A stretch of 19,189 bases of DNA from Prolixibacteraceae bacterium (GTDB lineage: Bacteria > Bacteroidota > Bacteroidia > Bacteroidales > Prolixibacteraceae): contig JAFGGF010000195.1 in the NCBI GenBank assembly GCA_016930735.1, positions 1 to 19,189 of the forward strand, given 5' to 3'. The position numbers were made by a program, and so were the translations under genes. Shown here in pieces: positions 14,401 through 19,189 of the stretch (position 1 is the stretch's first letter; each line of letters begins with the position of its first letter). The notes below the pieces were generated by a model. It was not told the DNA's origin, did not search any database, and was given only the letters and a program-made list of their open reading frames with translations.

Positions 14401-15885
14401 TATTGCATAAACATTATTTTTTGTTCCTTCATCTGAAACTGATAAAGTTCCGATCTTTCCCAACTCATTATTGTATATATGTATTTCTCCGTATCGTGAT
14501 GATACCCATAGGTTTCCCTGCGAATCCTCAAATACTGCTTTTATTTCATTTTCGGCCTGCAGTGAAAAATTTTTGTTGGGGGCTATGTTGGTAAATGCAG
14601 GATTTGAAAATATAATTTTATTCACACCTCCTGAATACCGGCTGGTTCCAATCCAATAATTTCCTGATTTATCCTGAATAATACAATGTACGAAATTAGA
14701 ACTTATGGAATTATTGTTACCCGGTTCATTCCTGAAAAAATCAAATTGTTGATTTTCATTATTAAATAATGCCAGCCCACCCCCGTGGCATGCAATCCAG
14801 AGCTGGCCTGCATTATCTTCATATAAATAATGTCGTTCATCATCGATCAGAGGTCTGATACTTTCAGTAGAAAGTTGAAAGTGCCTTACTTCTCCTGTTG
14901 ATGCGGAAAACCTGCTTATTCCGTGTTCATCGGTCGAAATCCAGGCATAATTCTTCCTGTCAACATAAATACTTTTTATTTTTTCCCCTAAAACCGGAAT
15001 CCGTGAAATTGATTTATCATCTGATGAAAAAAAATAACATCCTGAATTAATGGTTCCTATTATTAAACCATTTTCTGATTTTTTAATTGAACTGATTTTT
15101 TCAATATTATAAACCTCCGGAATATTTATACTTTCAAAGACTGATTTTTTATTATCATAAGTAATTATTCCGTTTTTTGCAGTCCCAAACCAAACCTTTC
15201 CCTGCCAGTTTATTGCACTGGTAAAATTAATTTCAATGTTAAAATGGCTTATTACAGGATTTTCATCATAAACATTTTCAGCTTTTATCAGATTGAGCCC
15301 GTTTTTTGTGCCAATCCAGATGTTTTTCAGCGAATCGGTTATAATAAAATTAATCGTGTTGTTAGTAACGGTATTACTCCCTCGGCTTAAAAACTGGCTG
15401 ATTTCATAGTCATACTTTTCCTCGTTAAATATTAACCTGTAAAATCCTGAATTTCCAGACCCCAACCAAACCAGGTTACTATCTGACTGGTGAAAGCAGG
15501 TAATAAAACTATTCTTTTCTTCTGTGTTCCTGCGATAAAAAGGAAAGCCGGTAAATTTCTCCTGTTGTTTATTAAAGAAATGGTAATAGCCCTCATATGT
15601 TTCAATCCATAAAAATCCGCGTAAATCCTCCCTTATGGATGCAATCCGGTTATTGCTCAGTCCGTCTTCAGTTTTAAAAATCCTGAAATTATAACCATCG
15701 TAACGGTTTAACCCGTTCATGGTTCCCACCCATAAATAGCCTTCGTTGTCGCAATACAAACAAAGTGCAGCGTTTTGTGATAATCCCTGTAGTGAATTAA
15801 TATGCTCAAATCTTTCAATTTTAGCTGCAAAAACCGGGTTGCACAGCAGGAAAAACAGAAATATATTTGCATACAGGTTTTTCAT
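11491..15885 (-). CDS. Hybrid two-component system regulator (HTCS) of a polysaccharide locus
   Basis: This 1464-residue protein joins a sensor kinase and a transcription factor in one chain. It has a signal peptide (residues 1-20, ending VFA); a periplasmic two-bladed propeller sensor built of Reg_prop repeats such as NLWIGTVFGL and NIWIGTYGEG (about 25-780); a Y_Y_Y domain (about 820-890); and a TM helix (about 893-912). The cytoplasmic part has HisKA with the phospho-acceptor His945 in ISHEIRTPL, HATPase with NLLSNAFKF and GTGIGLA, a receiver with phospho-acceptor Asp1254 in ITDIMMPEMDG and the KPF Lys, and a C-terminal AraC-type HTH (about 1355-1455). HTCS proteins sense oligosaccharides in the periplasm and switch on adjacent carbohydrate genes. 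It is divergent from a GH105-like hydrolase and susC, which are its likely targets. Confidence 0.96.
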   Translation of the reverse strand: MKNLYANIFLFFLLCNPVFAAKIERFEHINSLQGLSQNAALCLYCDNEGYLWVGTMNGLNRYDGYNFRIFKTEDGLSNNRIASIREDLRGFLWIETYEGYYHFFNKQQEKFTGFPFYRRNTEEKNSFITCFHQSDSNLVWLGSGNSGFYRLIFNEEKYDYEISQFLSRGSNTVTNNTINFIITDSLKNIWIGTKNGLNLIKAENVYDENPVISHFNIEINFTSAINWQGKVWFGTAKNGIITYDNKKSVFESINIPEVYNIEKISSIKKSENGLIIGTINSGCYFFSSDDKSISRIPVLGEKIKSIYVDRKNYAWISTDEHGISRFSASTGEVRHFQLSTESIRPLIDDERHYLYEDNAGQLWIACHGGGLALFNNENQQFDFFRNEPGNNNSISSNFVHCIIQDKSGNYWIGTSRYSGGVNKIIFSNPAFTNIAPNKNFSLQAENEIKAVFEDSQGNLWVSSRYGEIHIYNNELGKIGTLSVSDEGTKNNVYAIIEDKKNRICLGARPGGIFISEKPIYKYSDFKDIKFIHYSSNAGVNGSMIIDNVFSMLNDIEGNIWIGTYGEGITVATEDKAGEFSFRNVNSENSCLSNDYVRNIFSDSYGNLWIGTVFGLNLLKKENLLKNDFNFEVFLNDPENNQSISYNDIIKIFEDSEKNIWVSTFGNGLNKLTQDSSGNFHFSRYSKTNGLSNDIVYGILEDKNKHLWFSTESGLSVFYPEKERFESYSISNGLYSQGFLENSCYLLKNGKLAFGATFGFVIVDVDKLEPGFNYQNLVFNNFQLLNTELEPNSKKSPLKKSILFTKDIRLNYNQNSFSFEFSALNLTAPDQIQYAYQLVNYEPDWNYSGNSRVATYKNVSPGKYIFRVKSTNLDGDWNKNEKQVIINILPPWWATKIAYIGYFILLLFLLEASRRVISKYNRLRTDLRVERRVNDIKLKFFTNISHEIRTPLTLIMGPLNDLKRIKNLPPSVMNPLEIMNRNGKRMLRLVNQLLDFRKIQNQKMKLSVEKTETVKFVHDICMNFEKLASQKKIKYFYPETYFEIDAWFDREKLDSVLFNLLSNAFKFTPEGKSIRVEVAENKSDGFIEIKIADKGKGISRDKIPLLFQRFTSLASENIDFTGTGIGLAYSYELVKLHKGDIEVESEPGKGSVFTVKLLPGKNHFTKDDLCLEEENAEIQKTHATEYELTLNDTFTSLHDESGKKTYTVLFVEDNSEVKYYVAGILEKCFNVVTANNGLEGLDLIEKIHPDLVITDIMMPEMDGITMTKKVKENFSVSHIPVIMLTAKSTLHDQIEGIESGAEAYVLKPFNANYLITVIQNLLKQRMLIFRKFQDQLPLSSEIKITNRDKEFLENTIRLIEINCQDPDFNVEQLVKECALGRTGFYNKIKGLTGLSPVEFLRKTRLRIAARYLSEPGYRVAEAADLTGFRDVKYFTRCFKNEFGDVPSVYKKKLSVGQDIKSENQY

Positions 15886-15982
15886 AATCCGGGTTAGTCA
15901 GTTAATAGTGTAATTACAAGATATTTCGAAGTTACTGGTCTTTTTGTAAAAAGAAAAGGTTCATTTTTATTAATTGATAATT

Positions 15983-16042
15983 CACCTACCAAAATTCGAA
16001 TAAATATCTACCATTAATACAATTTTATCTACCTTTTTTCGA
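15983..16042. promoter_or_regulatory. Three CTACC direct repeats at 21-22 bp period, candidate HTCS operator
   Basis: CTACC occurs at 15986, 16008 and 16029, spaced 22 and 21 bp. The first and third share CTACC-N4-TTCGA; the second and third share TATCTACC. Two-turn spacing of direct half-sites is what AraC-type HTH proteins use (for example the araI half-sites). The array lies between the HTCS and GH105 genes, so the HTCS AraC domain is the natural candidate ligand. Confidence 0.5.
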
Positions 16043-16082
16043 CGATTTATAAACCAAACAATCAATTTTCTATATCTAAAAT

Positions 16083-16127
16083 TGTAATCAATCATTTGAT
16101 TGCAGTTTAAATATGCAATCGATTGCA
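16083..16127. repeat. GATTGCA inverted-repeat cluster with 14-bp palindrome
   Basis: GATTGCA occurs at 16098-16104 and 16121-16127, and its complement TGCAATC at 16114-16120, with a near copy TGTAATC at 16083-16089. The abutting pair makes the perfect palindrome TGCAATCGATTGCA (16114-16127). Another arm pair, CAATCA-TT-TGATTG, is at 16089-16102. The cluster ends 23 bp before the GH105 start, where a repressor or activator of this promoter would bind. Confidence 0.5.
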
Positions 16128-16150
16128 AATTTAATTAATTTAACTAAACT

Positions 16151-17341
16151 ATGCGATATTTTACTACGTGTATTTGTATTGTACTTCCTATTATTTTTTT
16201 TACCAAATGTAATTCAGATCGTAAAACTTCTGAAACAGATCAGGATTCGATGTGGTCGGTAAAACTTGCCGACGCTGTTATTTCAAGATCAGATAGCCTG
16301 ATCCATTACAACAATACTCCGGATGCCAGATGGGAATATGATTTTGCTTACCTGGGACTTGCAATCGACAAGCTTGGAAATATTAACTCAAAGTATTCTG
16401 AATACATGCAGGCATATATCGACTTTTTTGTTGATGAAGAAGGGAATATAAGCCATTACGATATAAATGAATACAATCTGGACCGGGTAAATCCTGGTAA
16501 AAACCTGATAATTCTTTATAAACGAACCGGTAATATTAAATATAAGATTGCAATTGAAACACTGGTAAGGCAGGTGGAAAGCCAACCGAAAAATAACCTT
16601 GATGGATTTTGGCACAAACAGGTTTACCCAAACCAAATGTGGCTTGATGGGATTTTTATGGCTTCACCGTTTCTTGCTCAATACGCGAAAGAATTTAATA
16701 AACCCGAATGGTTTGATGTTGTAACCCACCAGATCAAACTGATCTACGAAAAAACACGTGACACGGAAACCGGATTGCTATACCATGCCTGGGATGAAAG
16801 CAAAGAACAACAATGGTGCAATAAGGAAACCGGCCAGTCGAAACATTTTTGGAGCAGGGCAACCGGATGGTATTTAATGGCCCTGGTCGATGTTCTTGAT
16901 TTTTTACCTGAAAATCATCCCGACCGTGCACAGATCATTCAAATTCTGAATGATGTTTCTGAGGCTTTATTAAAAGTGGAGGATAAAAAGACCGGATTAT
17001 GGTATCAGGTGCTCGATATGGGTGATAGTGAAGGTAATTATATTGAAGGCTCAGGATCGGCAATGTTCATCTATGCTTTTGCCAAAGGAGCTAAAAATGG
17101 TTATCTCGATGCTAAATACCTGGCTATTGCTGAGTCATGCTTTAATTCAATTATCGACACGCTTATAATAAACGGGCCGGATGGATTTCCTGTGTTCACA
17201 AATATTTGCGGAGGATGCGGATTGGGCGGAAATCCGTACCGCAATGGAGATTACGATTACTATATAAATGAAACCAGAATTGACAACGACCCAAAAGGAG
17301 TTGCACCATTTATAATGGCTGCTCTCGAATTACAGAAATAA
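16151..17341 (+). CDS. GH105-family unsaturated uronyl (rhamnogalacturonyl) hydrolase, lipoprotein
   Basis: This is a 396-residue (alpha/alpha)6-barrel enzyme of the GH88/GH105 type, which removes the unsaturated uronic acid left at the non-reducing end by polysaccharide lyases. The YteR-like catalytic Asp is in QMWLDGIFMASPF (Asp166). Other family blocks are WEYDFAYLGLAIDKLG, KHFWSRATGWYLMALVDVL, YIEGSGSAMFIYAFAKG and the late CGGCGLGGNPYRNG loop. The N-terminus is hydrophobic and ends at Cys20 (FFTKC-N), a plausible lipoprotein signal that would anchor the enzyme to a membrane facing the periplasm. It lies between the divergent HTCS regulator and a SusC receptor 70 bp downstream, without an intervening terminator. 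I infer a pectin/rhamnogalacturonan or other lyase-generated substrate; GH88-like activity on ulvan or glycosaminoglycans is an alternative. Confidence 0.88.
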   Translation: MRYFTTCICIVLPIIFFTKCNSDRKTSETDQDSMWSVKLADAVISRSDSLIHYNNTPDARWEYDFAYLGLAIDKLGNINSKYSEYMQAYIDFFVDEEGNISHYDINEYNLDRVNPGKNLIILYKRTGNIKYKIAIETLVRQVESQPKNNLDGFWHKQVYPNQMWLDGIFMASPFLAQYAKEFNKPEWFDVVTHQIKLIYEKTRDTETGLLYHAWDESKEQQWCNKETGQSKHFWSRATGWYLMALVDVLDFLPENHPDRAQIIQILNDVSEALLKVEDKKTGLWYQVLDMGDSEGNYIEGSGSAMFIYAFAKGAKNGYLDAKYLAIAESCFNSIIDTLIINGPDGFPVFTNICGGCGLGGNPYRNGDYDYYINETRIDNDPKGVAPFIMAALELQK

Positions 17342-17411
17342 GAAATGTTTAAGTACACAGATTCATACTAATTATACTACGATTTACCACTACTTTAAAA
17401 CAAATTTAACT

Positions 17412-19189
17412 ATGAAAAAAATTCTTCTATTAATTTGCTTAGTAACTATTACAGCCATTGGTTATGCACAAAGTGTAACAGGGGTTGTAAAAGATGATAC
17501 AGGGGCTCCTCTTACAGGTGTTTCTGTTATTGTCAAAGGGACTACCATTGGTACGGCAACCGATGCGGATGGAAAATTTGAATTAACTCCGAATGATATT
17601 AATTCGGATATATTGCAGTTTTCATTTATCGGTTTCGAATTACAGGAAGTACCATTAAACGGGCAAACTCAGATTGACGTTACAATGGTAACTTCTGAAC
17701 TATTCCTTGATGAAGTAATTGCCATTGGGTATGGTGTTATTAAAAAACGGGATCTCACAGGTTCAGTATCATCAGTAAAAGCTGACGACATTGCTAAAAC
17801 AACAACCAGCAATGCCATACAGGCCATGCAGGCGATTGTACCCGGGCTTGATATCAGCCAGGCGGACGGTCAGGCAGGTGCCGGTATCAGGATCAATTTA
17901 AGGGGATTCCGTTCAATCAATGCCTCTAATAATCCATTAATTCTGGTTGACGGTATTGAATACGGTTCAACTCTTGACATTAATCCATCAGATATTGAAT
18001 CGATGGATGTTTTAAAAGATGCATCTTCAACAGCCATTTACGGTACCAGGGGTGCCAACGGTGTTGTCCTGATTACCACAAAACGTGGCAAAGCAGGTAA
18101 AACAGTTATTAATTTCAATTCCTTTGTATCTTCAAACATACCTACAAATGTTCCACAGGTTATGTATGGCGACAAAGAAGTACAACGCTGGGTTGACAGG
18201 GCGAATTATATGGCCGATGTTGCTTCCGGCAACTGGGGCAGCAGCAACCTGCCTGTCGATCAGGTTATGACTGAAAGTCTAGCCGACTTTACTGAAATGG
18301 AAATCTATAACGATAAATCGTACACAAACTGGGCCGATATAATTCTTCAGAATGGATTAACTCAAAACTACGAACTATCAGCATCAGGAGGAAACGAAAA
18401 AACAACTTTTAATCTTTCATTAGGGACAATGGCAGATGAAGGTTTAATGAAAAACGACAAGCTGAATCGTTATAATGCAAAAACAAATATTGATCACAAA
18501 ATCAGTGATATGTTCAAAGTGGGAACCAGTATGTTGTTTACCTACAAAAGTCATGATGCACGCAATAGCAGTGTATTTAACCGCTCATTAAACATGACCT
18601 CTATTACTCACCCTTATACTAAAGAAGGAGAGCTTATTAAAACTCCAAATCCACGTTATGCAGCTCACAGCAGCCCGCTACTCGACGAGGTAGATGGAGC
18701 ATACCAGAACAACATTGAGACAACACGTTTTTTTGGAAATTCCTATATTGAAATTAGTCCTGTGAAAAACCTGTTGTTCAAATCGGTTTTTGCTGTCGAC
18801 CGTATGAATGTCAGGACAGGCGTTTATGCAGACTATGAAAGCCAGGGTAATTTTCAATCTCCGGGTGTTAGTACAATATCATTACAATATACAAACAATA
18901 CAGATTTTACCTGGGAAAACACCGTTAATTACAACACCAGTTTTGGCGGTACAAAACATGACCTGACTGCTTTATTGGGAAGTAGTACAATTCAGAAAGT
19001 ATACGAACAAACAATTACAGCAGGTCCGGCAGGAAAAGAACATTATTATAAAAGTTCATTTTATGATGTATCTAAAATTACTGATAAAACCACCACCAGT
19101 AATTTTATAAAATCTTCGTTGTTGTCGTATTTCGGTCGTGTAAATTATAAATTCGATGAGAAATATTTACTGACAGCTTCACTTCGTGC
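17412..19189 (+). CDS. SusC/RagA-type TonB-dependent outer membrane receptor (C-terminus beyond window)
   Basis: The frame is open from ATG 17412 to the window edge, covering about 592 of the usual ~1000 residues. Seen are a signal peptide (1-19, ending GYA before QSV); a carboxypeptidase-D regulatory-like beta domain (about 21-95, TGVVKDDTGAPLTGVSVIVKG); a TonB-box-like EVIAIGYG (101-108); the plug domain with NAIQAMQAIVPGLDI and NPLILVDGIEY; the plug end GTRGANGVVLITTKRGKAG (about 210-228); and then the start of the barrel (NYELSASGGNEKTTFNLSLG). No N-terminal STN domain is present, so this is not a FecA-like anti-sigma signalling receptor. It would import oligosaccharides together with a SusD lipoprotein expected just beyond the window. 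It is probably co-transcribed with the GH105 gene. Confidence 0.96.
   Translation, partial: MKKILLLICLVTITAIGYAQSVTGVVKDDTGAPLTGVSVIVKGTTIGTATDADGKFELTPNDINSDILQFSFIGFELQEVPLNGQTQIDVTMVTSELFLDEVIAIGYGVIKKRDLTGSVSSVKADDIAKTTTSNAIQAMQAIVPGLDISQADGQAGAGIRINLRGFRSINASNNPLILVDGIEYGSTLDINPSDIESMDVLKDASSTAIYGTRGANGVVLITTKRGKAGKTVINFNSFVSSNIPTNVPQVMYGDKEVQRWVDRANYMADVASGNWGSSNLPVDQVMTESLADFTEMEIYNDKSYTNWADIILQNGLTQNYELSASGGNEKTTFNLSLGTMADEGLMKNDKLNRYNAKTNIDHKISDMFKVGTSMLFTYKSHDARNSSVFNRSLNMTSITHPYTKEGELIKTPNPRYAAHSSPLLDEVDGAYQNNIETTRFFGNSYIEISPVKNLLFKSVFAVDRMNVRTGVYADYESQGNFQSPGVSTISLQYTNNTDFTWENTVNYNTSFGGTKHDLTALLGSSTIQKVYEQTITAGPAGKEHYYKSSFYDVSKITDKTTTSNFIKSSLLSYFGRVNYKFDEKYLLTASLR

Noticed and set aside
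18085..18270. 61-codon ORF near the right end
   Set aside because: It is a frame shadow within the SusC coding sequence, which is continuous from 17412 to the window edge.

Overview
The window looks like part of a chromosome from a Bacteroidota bacterium, probably a marine or sediment-type member of the Marinilabiliales/Prolixibacteraceae side of the phylum (the lineage is inference). Supporting signs are the AT-rich intergenic DNA, a clean Bacteroidota promoter (TTTG, 18 bp, TAnnTTTG), a 1464-residue hybrid two-component regulator, a SusC-type receptor, and a class I KARI very close in sequence to the Bacteroides type. No rRNA, tRNA, CRISPR array, transposase or integrase was seen.

Left edge (1-1760): a truncated secreted protein of unknown function and a CYTH-fold triphosphatase-like enzyme run leftward; an HD-domain phosphohydrolase runs rightward.

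Centre (about 1909-8456): a complete isoleucine/valine biosynthesis operon. It opens with a strong promoter and a 22-codon leader peptide containing nine consecutive Ile/Val/Leu codons. A Rho-independent terminator follows, and its 5' arm can pair instead with the end of the leader ORF. This is a compact ribosome-mediated attenuator. Downstream are ilvD, ilvB, the ALS small subunit, an AraC-family regulator with a GTG start 5 bp after the small subunit, and ilvC, closed by a strong GC-rich terminator. Together the enzymes make acetolactate/acetohydroxybutyrate (IlvB + IlvH), reduce and isomerise it (IlvC) and dehydrate it (IlvD) to the 2-keto acid precursors of Val, Ile and Leu. The AraC gene inside the operon and an unusual cofactor loop in IlvC are the oddities.

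Middle right (8522-11360): a metallo-beta-lactamase-fold hydrolase (rightward) converges on a tight leftward cluster of a small membrane protein, an ECF sigma factor and a two-TM probable anti-sigma or accessory protein. Beyond these is a leftward XRE regulator plus four-TM membrane protein pair.

Right edge (11491-19189): the start of a polysaccharide utilization locus. An HTCS regulator (leftward) is divergent from a lipoprotein GH105-family unsaturated uronyl hydrolase and a SusC-like TonB-dependent receptor that runs off the window. The likely substrate is a pectin-type or other uronic-acid polysaccharide. The divergent intergenic region carries two separate repeat systems that are candidate operators: three CTACC boxes at a 21-22 bp period, and a cluster of GATTGCA inverted repeats including a perfect 14-bp palindrome.
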